Source: an uncultured Lachnospiraceae bacterium (GTDB lineage: Bacteria > Bacillota_A > Clostridia > Lachnospirales > Lachnospiraceae). Taken from it: DNA of 33,581 nucleotides. Each line of letters begins with the position of its first letter. The stretch's first letter is position 1. Below, piece after piece: positions 24,309-32,195 of the stretch. The notes under the pieces are model-generated. The model searched no databases. It worked only from the letters and a program-made list of their open reading frames with translations, and was not told the DNA's origin. The position numbers were made by a program, and so were the translations under genes. Where the stretch lies: assembly GCA_902773195.1 (NCBI GenBank), contig CACYDL010000157.1:1-33581 (forward strand), read 5' to 3'.

Positions 24309-26729
24309 TCAGACGGAAGGAACGGACTCCTGCCTCCCTCTGGCAGGGACGTCGCCGGAGGGCGCGCTCTTCTTTTCGAAGGGCTTGCCGTTTCTCTCCG
24401 GCAGCCGGATGTGAAGGGTGTGGCTGATCACTTCCTTCACCGTCTGCACCGGGATGATCTCCAGCTTTTCGCGGATCTCCTCCGGCACGTCCTCGAGATC
24501 CCGGACGTTGTCCTTCGGAATGAGGACCGTCCTGATCCCCGCCCGCTCCGCGGCCATCAGCTTCTCCGGGAGCCCGCCGATGGGAAGCACGGCGCCGCGG
24601 AGAGAGATCTCGCCCGTCATGGCGATGTAGGGACTCACGGCGATTCCCGTCACCAGAGAGGTCACCGCGGTGAACATCGTGATTCCGGCGCTGGGTCCGT
24701 CCTTCGGGACGGCTCCCTCCGGAATGTGGATGTGGATGTCGCGGTCCTCAAAGTTGAGGCCGCTGTCGATAAAGGTGCTCTTGACCAGACTCACCGCCGT
24801 CTCCGCGGATTCCTTCATCACGTCGCCGATCTGACCGGTCAGGTGGATGCGTCCCCCGCCGTTCATCGCGACGGACTCGATGAACAGGATTTCCCCGCCG
24901 GCCTGTGTCCAGGCGAGCCCTGTGACGACGCCCGCGGGATTGTCCTTGAGCACCTTGTCGTGATTGATCTTCTTCTTGCCGAGGTACTCGGCGACATTGT
25001 TCTCCCGGATGACGATGGGAGATCCGTCTCCCTTTCCGCCGGAGGCCTTTCCCTCCACGATGCCGACGGCGGCTTTTCTGCAGACCGCGAGGATCTGCTT
25101 CTTCAGCCCGCGCACGCCGGCCTCCATCGTGTACTCGGAGATGATCTTCCTCAGCGCCCCGTCGGTAAAGCGGATGTCCGAGCGGGTCAGGCCGGTCTCC
25201 TTCAGCGCCTGCTCCACCAGATGCTTCTTCGCGATATGGAAATGCTCCGTGGGCGTGTAGCCCTGCAGCTCGATGACCTCCATCCTGTCGAGCAGCGGCT
25301 GCGGGATCGTATCCCACGTGTTCGCGGTGCAGATGAAGAAGACGTGGGACAGATCATAGGGCAGATCGACGTAGTGATCCTCAAACGTCGAATTCTGCTC
25401 CGGATCCAGCACCTCCAGCAGCGCCGCCGACGGGTCGCCGTTGAAGCTCGCCATGATCTTGTCCACCTCGTCGAGGACAACGACGGGATCCATGACGCCG
25501 GACCTCTTGATGCCCTCCATGATTCTTCCCGCCATGGCGCCGATGTAGGTGCGCCGGTGTCCGCGGATCTCCGCCTCGTCCCGGATTCCGCCCAGGGAAA
25601 TCCGGACGTACTCCCGGCCGAGAGCCTCGGCGATGGATTTCCCCATGCTCGTCTTGCCGGTGCCGGGGGCGCCGACCAGCAGCAGGATCGACCCCTTCTG
25701 CTTCGTCCCGTCCCTCTTCTCGACGAGGGACATGACGGCCAGATGCTGCAGGATTCTCTCCTTGACCTTCTTCAGGCCGTAGTGGTCGCGGTCCATGATC
25801 CGTCTGGCCCTGGCGATGTCGACGGGCTTCTGCTCGCCCACCTGCCACTTCAGGGACGTGACGAAATCCAGGTAGTCGTACAGCGAATTGTACTCCGCCC
25901 CGTTGGAGGGCTCCTGGTTGAAGCGTCTCAGGACCCGCTCGACTTCCTTCCGGACGTCGTCCGGCATCCCGGCCGCCTCGATGCGCTTCTCGAAGCTGTC
26001 CTCGTCGTCGTTCTCCTCCGGCTCCATCTCGCGGAGCTCGTTTTCCAGAAGCTTCATCTGCTTGTGGATCGCGGCCTTCTTGTAGGCGTTGGCCTCGGGA
26101 TCGTCGGCATTCGCCAGATCCACCTGGAGGTCGACGGCCCCCTTGAAGCGCATCAGGGCCTCGTTGATCCGAAGGCCTCTCTCCTTGAAGGAATCCGTGT
26201 CGAGAAGGGCGTACTTCTCCTCCAGCGTCATGTCAAAGAACTGGCAGAAAACCGCCGCGAATTCGTTGACCGTCTTCAGCTTGCGGATGTATTCGATGGC
26301 GTAATCGCCGCCCCGGATCTGGGAGGCCAGCTCCACGGTCGTCTTCTTCAGATGCTCGAGGAGCTTCTGCTCCCCGGCAAAGGTCACGTCCATCACCTCG
26401 TCCACGGGCTCGCACTCCGCCTCGATGACGGGCGAGCCGACGGAGAGATCCGTCACCCTCACCTTCTCGCGGGTCCGCGCATGGATAAACATGCCCATCG
26501 GGGCGTCTCCGATCTCCAGGATCTCGGCGGCCACGCCCAGCGGATAGAAATCCTCCTCCGTGATCTCATCGCGGGCCTTCTGTTCCTTCAGGGAAAGAAG
26601 GACGGCCTTCCCTCCGTCGATCTTGATCCTGCTCTTCTCCTCTTCCGTGATTCCATCTATGGCGAGACGATATTCAACATCAGGGAGGAGCACGGTATTG
26701 CAGAACGCTATGGCAGTATACTGACTCAT
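24309..26729 (-). CDS. lon: ATP-dependent protease Lon
   Basis: Lon is a cytosolic AAA+ serine protease that unfolds and degrades damaged and regulatory proteins. The 806 residues contain the N-terminal substrate domain (TAIAFCNTVLLPDVEYRLAI), a helical linker, AAA+ with Walker A GAPGTGKTS and Walker B VVVLDEVDK, and the protease domain with the Ser680/Lys723 dyad (PKDGPSAG and LPEKLMAAERAG). Length is near the 770-810 usual for LonA. AAGGAGGG precedes the ATG at 26729; the open frame reaches 26822, but that part overlaps the CIRCE operator. A sigma-A promoter and CIRCE upstream point to heat-shock control by HrcA. potABCD is divergent. Confidence 0.97.
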   Translation of the reverse strand: MSQYTAIAFCNTVLLPDVEYRLAIDGITEEEKSRIKIDGGKAVLLSLKEQKARDEITEEDFYPLGVAAEILEIGDAPMGMFIHARTREKVRVTDLSVGSPVIEAECEPVDEVMDVTFAGEQKLLEHLKKTTVELASQIRGGDYAIEYIRKLKTVNEFAAVFCQFFDMTLEEKYALLDTDSFKERGLRINEALMRFKGAVDLQVDLANADDPEANAYKKAAIHKQMKLLENELREMEPEENDDEDSFEKRIEAAGMPDDVRKEVERVLRRFNQEPSNGAEYNSLYDYLDFVTSLKWQVGEQKPVDIARARRIMDRDHYGLKKVKERILQHLAVMSLVEKRDGTKQKGSILLLVGAPGTGKTSMGKSIAEALGREYVRISLGGIRDEAEIRGHRRTYIGAMAGRIMEGIKRSGVMDPVVVLDEVDKIMASFNGDPSAALLEVLDPEQNSTFEDHYVDLPYDLSHVFFICTANTWDTIPQPLLDRMEVIELQGYTPTEHFHIAKKHLVEQALKETGLTRSDIRFTDGALRKIISEYTMEAGVRGLKKQILAVCRKAAVGIVEGKASGGKGDGSPIVIRENNVAEYLGKKKINHDKVLKDNPAGVVTGLAWTQAGGEILFIESVAMNGGGRIHLTGQIGDVMKESAETAVSLVKSTFIDSGLNFEDRDIHIHIPEGAVPKDGPSAGITMFTAVTSLVTGIAVSPYIAMTGEISLRGAVLPIGGLPEKLMAAERAGIRTVLIPKDNVRDLEDVPEEIREKLEIIPVQTVKEVISHTLHIRLPERNGKPFEKKSAPSGDVPARGRQESVPSV

Positions 26730-26815
26730 TCTGTACCCTCCTTGTTCAGACTGTTCATGCTGCCTTTCACGGACAGCGAATGGAAATTCCGGGAAAACGC
26801 TTCCCTTCGTCGTTG

Positions 26816-26842
26816 TTAGCACTAATCCTAACCGAGTGCTAA
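26816..26842 (-). promoter_or_regulatory. CIRCE operator (HrcA binding site) upstream of lon
   Basis: TTAGCACTA (26816-26824), a 9-nt spacer and GAGTGCTAA (26834-26842). This is the CIRCE consensus TTAGCACTC-N9-GAGTGCTAA with one mismatch in one arm. It sits just downstream of the predicted lon start site (about 26847), where bound HrcA repressor would block transcription until heat stress. Confidence 0.93.
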
Positions 26843-26853
26843 CACTCTATGCC

Positions 26854-26881
26854 ATCATATCACTTCCTGGAAAATTGTCAA
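26854..26881 (-). promoter_or_regulatory. Sigma-A promoter of lon
   Basis: The minus strand has a consensus TTGACA (26881-26876), a 16-nt spacer and TATGAT (26859-26854). The predicted start near 26847 lies at the edge of the CIRCE operator, giving a 5' UTR of about 118 nt. With the plus-strand promoter this accounts for the 403-nt lon-potA gap, in which no gene was found. Confidence 0.8.
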
Positions 26882-26960
26882 GCCATTTTATGCCATGCCC
26901 GGTAGAACAGCCTGGTTTCCTCCATTTTTTCATAACAGCCGATTTCTTTCTTTTTTTCAT

Positions 26961-26988
26961 TTGCTAACAGAAATGTTTCTGATATAAT
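26961..26988 (+). promoter_or_regulatory. Predicted promoter of potABCD with spacer palindrome
   Basis: TTGCTA (26961-26966), a 16-nt spacer and a consensus TATAAT (26983-26988). The spacer is largely filled by an inverted repeat, CAGAAA-TG-TTTCTG (26968-26981), a plausible operator for an unidentified regulator. A 12-bp perfect palindrome, CCCGGATCCGGG, follows at 27010-27021 in the roughly 140-nt 5' UTR. Confidence 0.6.
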
Positions 26989-27132
26989 TAATCGATTTGT
27001 ATTCTCCGCCCCGGATCCGGGCTCCTCACCGCATCCGCGGCCGGCACACGCGGCAGCCACGCCGCTTCCTCCGGCGCGGAAGAGGGATTTCCTTTCCGGC
27101 TCAGCGGATCATTTGTAAGGAGGGTTTATGAG

Positions 27133-28206
27133 TTGAACAACGAGCTTATCCATCTGAATCACGTATCCAAATCCTTCGGCGGCAAGGTTGTACTCGACAA
27201 TCTTGACCTTGTCATTCACAAAAACGAGTTTGTGACTCTGCTCGGTCCTTCCGGCTGCGGAAAGACCACGACGCTCCGTCTGATCGCGGGCTTCGATTCC
27301 CCCGATTCCGGATCCGTCATCTTCGAGGGCAGGGACATCACGAATCTTCCCCCCAATAAACGAAAACTGAATACCGTGTTTCAGAACTACGCTCTGTTTA
27401 CACACATGAACGTTGCGGATAATATCGCGTTCGGTCTCAAAATCAGCAAACAGCCCAAATCCTACATCGACGACAAGATCGCCTACGCCCTGAAGCTGGT
27501 CGGCCTCGAGGGCTTTGAGAGGCGCTCCGTCACCAACCTCTCCGGCGGGCAGCAGCAGCGCGTCGCCATCGCCAGGGCGATCGTCAACGAGCCCGAGGTT
27601 CTCCTTCTCGACGAGCCCCTCGGCGCCCTGGATCTCAAGCTCCGGCAGGATATGCAGTACGAGCTGATCCGGATGAAGAACGAGCTCAGCATCACCTTCA
27701 TCTACGTCACCCACGACCAGCAGGAGGCCCTGACGATGTCCGATACGATCGTCGTCATGAACCAGGGCTACATCCAGCAGATGGGCACGCCGGAGCAGAT
27801 CTACAACGAGCCCGAGAACGCCTTCGTGGCGGATTTTATCGGGGACAGCAACCTCTTCCCGGCTGTTTTTGTCAGAGACGGCCTCGTCACCATCGACGGA
27901 AACCCGTTCGAATGCGTGGATACCGGATTCGGAACCGATCAGCCGGTGGACGTGGTCATCCGCCCGGAGGACCTGGAGCTGGTCACGGACGGCAGCGGCA
28001 GCGTGAAGGGCGTCGTGACGGATCTGATCTTCAAGGGCGTCCACTACGAGATGTGCGTCGACGTGAAGGGCAGGGAATGGGTCGCCCACTCCACGCGCCA
28101 CTGCGAGGTCGGCTCCGAAGTGGGGCTCCGCATCGATCCCTTCAACATTCAGGTCATGAAGAAGCCTGACTCTGAGTACGGGGAGGCGGCGCTGACAAAT
28201 GAATAA
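27133..28206 (+). CDS. potA: Spermidine/putrescine ABC transporter ATPase, UUG start
   Basis: PotA is the cytosolic ATPase of the polyamine importer. The 357 residues have Walker [10 protein letters not shown] (38-46), the Q-loop VFQNYALF, the signature [15 protein letters not shown], Walker [13 protein letters not shown], the switch HD in [13 protein letters not shown], and a C-terminal TOBE-like beta domain ([11 protein letters not shown]). The frame begins with TTG at 27133, about 9 nt after GGAGG. An ATG closer to that site (27128) opens only ATG-AGT-TGA in another frame, its stop overlapping the TTG. The gene overlaps potB by 8 nt. The order potA-B-C-D and the divergent lon are clear. 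Confidence 0.95.
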   Translation: MNNELIHLNHVSKSFGGKVVLDNLDLVIHKNEFVTLLGPSGCGKTTTLRLIAGFDSPDSGSVIFEGRDITNLPPNKRKLNTVFQNYALFTHMNVADNIAFGLKISKQPKSYIDDKIAYALKLVGLEGFERRSVTNLSGGQQQRVAIARAIVNEPEVLLLDEPLGALDLKLRQDMQYELIRMKNELSITFIYVTHDQQEALTMSDTIVVMNQGYIQQMGTPEQIYNEPENAFVADFIGDSNLFPAVFVRDGLVTIDGNPFECVDTGFGTDQPVDVVIRPEDLELVTDGSGSVKGVVTDLIFKGVHYEMCVDVKGREWVAHSTRHCEVGSEVGLRIDPFNIQVMKKPDSEYGEAALTNE

Positions 28207-29020
28207 AACGAAGCACATCGCCGGTTTCCTCGGCGTTCCCTATATGATCTGGGGCGCGCTCTTTATCGTCGTGCCTCTGATCATGGTCGTCTGGTACGGT
28301 CTCACGGACGCGTCCGGACACTTCACCCTCGCGAATATCGCGGCCATCGCCCATCCGGCCCACAGCAAGGCGCTGCTCTACGCGCTCCTTCTGTCCTTCG
28401 CGGCCACCTGCGTGTGCCTCGTGCTCGCCTATCCTCTTTGCGTTTTTCTTGTGGAGACCCAGAAGGACTCGAATTCCTTTCTCACGATGCTCCTCATCGT
28501 GCCGATGTGGATGAACTTCCTGCTCCGCACCTACGCCTGGCAGTCCATTCTGGAAAAGACAGGCATCATCAACACGTTTCTTCAGTCGCTGGGGCTCTCC
28601 CCTCTGCGCCTGATCAACACGCCGGGGGCGATCATACTGGGCATGGTCTACAATTTCCTGCCGTTCATGATCCTGCCGATCTACAATTCGCTGGAGAAGA
28701 TCGACGCCAACGTCATCAACGCCGCCCACGATCTCGGGGCGGGCACGAGGCAGACCTTCACCAGGGTGATTTTCCCGCTCTCCCTTCCCGGGGTGATCTC
28801 GGGAATCACGATGGTTTTCATCCCGGCGCTCACGACCTTCGTCGTGTCCTCCCTCCTGGGAGGCGGAAAGATCCTGCTCATCGGCAACGTCATCGAGCAG
28901 GAATTCATGGTCGCCTACGACTGGAATCTCGGCTCCGGGCTGTCCCTCGTCCTCCTTGTTTTCATCATCATCAGCGTGGTGGTCTCCATGGTCACGGAGA
29001 GTAAGGAGGAGTCGAAATGA
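28199..29020 (+). CDS. potB: Spermidine/putrescine ABC transporter permease PotB
   Basis: The 273-residue membrane protein has six hydrophobic segments (starting [21 protein letters not shown]) and the ATPase-contact loop [36 protein letters not shown] and [21 protein letters not shown] are typical of PotB. Its ATG overlaps the potA end by 8 nt and its own binding site (GGAGG) is 12 nt away, so translation likely depends on coupling to potA. The stop overlaps potC as ATGA. Confidence 0.95.
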   Translation: MNKTKHIAGFLGVPYMIWGALFIVVPLIMVVWYGLTDASGHFTLANIAAIAHPAHSKALLYALLLSFAATCVCLVLAYPLCVFLVETQKDSNSFLTMLLIVPMWMNFLLRTYAWQSILEKTGIINTFLQSLGLSPLRLINTPGAIILGMVYNFLPFMILPIYNSLEKIDANVINAAHDLGAGTRQTFTRVIFPLSLPGVISGITMVFIPALTTFVVSSLLGGGKILLIGNVIEQEFMVAYDWNLGSGLSLVLLVFIIISVVVSMVTESKEESK

Positions 29021-29817
29021 AAAAGAAAGCCAGATTTTCGGGAATTAAAAAGCTCTATATCGCGCTCATTTTCATCTTCATGTACGCGCCCATCGCCCTC
29101 CTGATCGTGCAGTCCTTCAACAGGAGCAAGAGCCGGGGCCACTGGGGCGGCTTCACGCTGAACTGGTACCGCTCCCTCTTTACGGACGCGGAGATCGGGC
29201 AGGCCTTCATCAACACGATCCTGCTGGCCCTCATCTCGTCCGTCGTCGCGGTCATACTGGGCACAGCGGCCTGCATCTGCATGTCCAAGATGAGCAAGAC
29301 CGGAAGAACCGTCATGACAGGCATCACCAACATCCCGATGCTGAACGCCGACATCGTCACCGGCGTCTCCTTTATGCTTCTGTTCCTGACGCTGCGCATA
29401 CAGTTCGGGTTCGGCACGATCCTGATGGCCCACATCACCTTCAACATCCCCTATGTGATCCTCAGCGTCATGCCGCGCTACCGGGAGCTCAACCCCCATA
29501 TCTACGAGGCGGCTCTCGATCTGGGTGCGAGTCCCGTGTACGCGTTTTTCAAGACCGTGCTGCCGGAAATCATGCCCTCGATCCTGTCGGGAGGCCTGAT
29601 GGCGTTTACGATGTCCATCGACGATTTCATCATCACGCACTTTACCGCCGGCGCCGGCGTTCACACGCTGTCGACCAAGATCTACTCCGAGGTAAAGCTG
29701 GGCATCAAGCCCGAGATGTACGCCCTGTCGGCGATGATCTTCGTCTCGGTCCTGGTTCTGCTGATCCTCGTCCAGAGAGCGGGCGGCCCGTCCCGGGCTG
29801 AAGAAGCGGAGGTGTGA
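29017..29817 (+). CDS. potC: Spermidine/putrescine ABC transporter permease PotC
   Basis: The 266-residue second permease has six hydrophobic segments (KLYIALIFIFMYAPIALLIV at the start). It carries PotC hallmarks: SFNRSKSRGHWGGFTLNWY, NIPMLNADIVTGVSFMLLF and the EAA loop YEAALDLGASPVYAFFKTVLPEIMP. AAGGAGG precedes the ATG. The 4-nt overlap with potB and the 4-nt gap to potD show one operon. Confidence 0.95.
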   Translation: MKKKARFSGIKKLYIALIFIFMYAPIALLIVQSFNRSKSRGHWGGFTLNWYRSLFTDAEIGQAFINTILLALISSVVAVILGTAACICMSKMSKTGRTVMTGITNIPMLNADIVTGVSFMLLFLTLRIQFGFGTILMAHITFNIPYVILSVMPRYRELNPHIYEAALDLGASPVYAFFKTVLPEIMPSILSGGLMAFTMSIDDFIITHFTAGAGVHTLSTKIYSEVKLGIKPEMYALSAMIFVSVLVLLILVQRAGGPSRAEEAEV

Positions 29818-29821
29818 AGAC

Positions 29822-30901
29822 ATGAAGAAAATCAGGACCGTTTCACGAAAGGCTGCCGCCGTCGTTCTCTCCGCCGCCCTGCTGACGGGATGCGGCAACG
29901 GACACAAGGCCCAGCCGGACGACGACAGCAACAAGCTCTACGTCTACAACTGGGGAGAATACCTGGACCCGGACGTCATCACCAGCTTTGAGGAAGAGAC
30001 CGGCTACGACGTGATCTACGACGTCTTCGAGACCAACGAGATCATGTATCCCAAGATCGCCGCCGATCCCTCCCAGTACGACGTGATCTGCCCCTCGGAT
30101 TATATGATCGCCAAGATGTCGGAGGTCGGTCTCCTCGGGGAGCTGGATTTCGACGCGATGCCCAACGTCAGAGCCAACATCGGCGAGGAATACTGGAAGA
30201 TGTCGCAGGACTTCGATCCCGAAAACAAGTATTCCGTTCCCTATATGTGGGGCACGGTGGGCATCCTGTACAACAGCGCCCTGATCGAGGAGCCGGTGGA
30301 CAGCTGGGACATTCTCTGGGATCCCGCCTACAACGACGAGATTCTCATGCAGGACAGCGTCAGGGATCTGTTCATGGTCGCCCTCAAGAAGCTGGGATAC
30401 TCCATGAACACGTCGGACCCGAAGGAACTGGAGGAGGCCAGGGACCTGCTGATCGAGGAGAAGCCTCTGGTACAGGCCTACGTCGTGGACGAGGTCAGGG
30501 ACAAGATGATCGCCGGGGAAGCCAAGATCGGCGTCATCTACTCGGGCGAGGCGGAATTCACCCGCGAGGAGAACCCGGATCTCACCTACTGCATCCCGAA
30601 GGAAGGAACCAACGTGTGGCTCGACTCCTGGGTCATGACGAAGGACTCCAGGCACAAAAAGGCGGCCGCCGCGTGGATCGACTACATGTGCCGCGGCGAC
30701 ATCGCCTATCAGAACTTCGAGTACATCTACTACTCCTCGCCCAATACGGCGGCCCGGGAGTATATGGACGAGGAAGAGCTTGAAAACGAGGTGCTCTTCC
30801 CGGATCTGAGCAAATACGAGCACCTGGAGGCCTACCGGTATCTGGGAGAGGAAACGGAGAGGATGTACTACAATTACTGGAAGGAAATCAAGAGCGCCTG
30901 A
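29822..30901 (+). CDS. potD: Polyamine-binding lipoprotein PotD
   Basis: The 359-residue extracellular receptor for spermidine or putrescine has a signal peptide with a canonical lipobox LLTG-Cys24, so it is membrane anchored. The mature protein starts with LYVYNWGEYLDPDVITSFEEETG, the hallmark of PotD/PotF; further matches are YDVICPSDYMIAKM, YSVPYMWGTVGILYN and VWLDSWVMTKDS. GGAGG lies 9 nt before the ATG. The spermidine versus putrescine preference cannot be read from the sequence. A strong hairpin follows 39 nt after the stop. Confidence 0.96.
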   Translation: MKKIRTVSRKAAAVVLSAALLTGCGNGHKAQPDDDSNKLYVYNWGEYLDPDVITSFEEETGYDVIYDVFETNEIMYPKIAADPSQYDVICPSDYMIAKMSEVGLLGELDFDAMPNVRANIGEEYWKMSQDFDPENKYSVPYMWGTVGILYNSALIEEPVDSWDILWDPAYNDEILMQDSVRDLFMVALKKLGYSMNTSDPKELEEARDLLIEEKPLVQAYVVDEVRDKMIAGEAKIGVIYSGEAEFTREENPDLTYCIPKEGTNVWLDSWVMTKDSRHKKAAAAWIDYMCRGDIAYQNFEYIYYSSPNTAAREYMDEEELENEVLFPDLSKYEHLEAYRYLGEETERMYYNYWKEIKSA

Positions 30902-30940
30902 CGCCGTCTCTCTTAGCCGGACGGCCTGAAGCGTCTGAAA

Positions 30941-30982
30941 GAGGAAAGCCCCGCCGGATCTCATCTCCGGCGGGGCTTCCTC
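30941..30982 (+). terminator. Strong hairpin ending the potABCD operon
   Basis: The left arm (30941-30958) and right arm (30966-30982) pair over 17 bp with one bulged A and a 7-nt loop; the core is GCCCCGCCGG/CCGGCGGGGC. The plus-strand tail (TGTGCAGG, then TCATCTTTTC) has no immediate T tract, so it may terminate imperfectly or protect the 3' end. It leads straight into a 17-nt repeat array. Confidence 0.65.
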
Positions 30983-31131
30983 TGTGCAGGTCATCTTTTC
31001 TGTGCGTCATCCTATGCCGCACGTTTTTTTAAATACATGTCATTCTTTCAGGCGCGTCGTTCTTTCGGGCGCGTTGCTCTTTCAGGCATGACATCCCTTT
31101 ATGTACGTCGTTTCTTCAGGCGCGTCATCCG
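30981..31131. repeat. Intergenic direct repeats, 17 nt period, nine units
   Basis: Nine consecutive units begin at 30981, 30998, 31015, 31032, 31047, 31064, 31081, 31098 and 31115; all are 17 nt except the fourth (15). The best-conserved copies follow TTCAGGCGCGTCRTYCT, while the early copies have decayed. The array fills the space between the pot terminator and the peptidase stop codon (31125) and slightly enters that gene. No spacers are present. Confidence 0.8.
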
Positions 31132-32195
31132 TTTTTCGCCTTTACGCCCTTCTTCCTGTCGACCGTCACATAGTGGGCCAGGGCTCCGTAGTCGTCGTAC
31201 TGGTACTCCTCCCGGATGGCCGGATAGGTGCCGGTATAGTAGAAGAAGCTGTATTCCGAGGCGTAATTCTTCCCCTCGTACACCGTGACGGGACTGACCA
31301 TCGAGGAGCAGCCGGTGCCGTGGCGGCCCTTCGCCTTGCCGTACTTGATGTAGCTCCTGTAGTAGCCGCCCCAGTTCCTCCCGTAGGACTTCCGGCACTC
31401 CGGGTATTCCTTGATGTAGGACCTCACGTTGAACGCCAGGTTCCCCCTCGCGAGCTCCGCGGTGCCGACCGTGACAAAGTACTCCAGCGCCCCGTAGTCG
31501 TCGTACTGAAAGCGTTCCTTCAGCCCGTATCGGGCGATGTAGTACTCATAGTCGTAGACCGCCGCGTAATCCAGACCGTTGTACACGGTAACGGGAGCCA
31601 CCATCTTCGTGCAGCCGGTGCCGTGGCGGCCCTTCGCCTTGCCGTATTTGATGTAGCTCCTGTAGTAGCCGCCCCAGTTTGTGCCGTAGGATCTCCGGCA
31701 CTCCGGATATTCCTTGATGTAGGACCTCACGTTGAAGGCGAGGTTTCCCCGCTCCAGCGCGGCCGTCCCGCTGACCACAAAATACTTCAGGGCGCCGTAA
31801 TCGTCGTAGCGGTATTTTTCCGACAGGCCGTAGCGCTTCACGTAATAGGCGTAATCGTAGACGTCCGCGTAGTCAAGGCCTCCGTAGACCGTGAGGGGAT
31901 CCTTCATCACGCTGCATCCCGTGCCGTTTCTTCCCGCCGCCCTGCCGCTCTCCATGTAGTCGGCGTAGTATTTCTTCCAGTCCGTCCCGTAGAGGCGCCT
32001 GAGAGAGGCGTATTCCAGCACATAGGATTTCACGTCGAATTCGGCGCAGGCCTGAAGCATCTTTCCCATGCCGGTCTTCACGAAATACGCCAGAGCTCCG
32101 GCGGGATCATGCTCATATTTCGCCGCGAGGGCCGGATCCGAGGCGATAAAATAGTTGAAATCATAGACCTCGGAATAGTCGGTGCCGTTGTAGAT
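31125..32195 (-). repeat. Tandem coding repeats in the peptidase C-terminus
   Basis: Repeat 1 spans 32195-31890 (102 codons), repeat 2 31889-31587 (101), repeat 3 31586-31284 (101) and a half repeat 31283-31125. Repeats 2 and 3 are nearly identical in their second halves, including an almost unbroken run of about 60 matching bases around 31314-31380 and 31616-31682. Repeat 1 is clearly older. This points to recent duplication or ongoing recombination. Confidence 0.88.

Noticed and set aside
24108..26819. 903-codon open frame on the plus strand opposite lon
   Set aside because: Shadow of lon; the composition is Asp/Arg/Leu/Gly-rich as expected from antisense of GC-rich coding DNA.
26878..26925. 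Short minus-strand peptide frame (MEETRLFYRAWHKMA) before lon
   Set aside because: No ribosome binding site, and its stop lies inside the lon -35 box, so it is upstream of the lon transcript.
29843..30994. 383-codon minus-strand frame opposite potD
   Set aside because: Antisense shadow of potD; it also runs through the pot terminator hairpin.
30981..31131. Possible CRISPR-like array
   Set aside because: Units are contiguous with no unique spacers, units are only 17 nt, and no cas genes are present.
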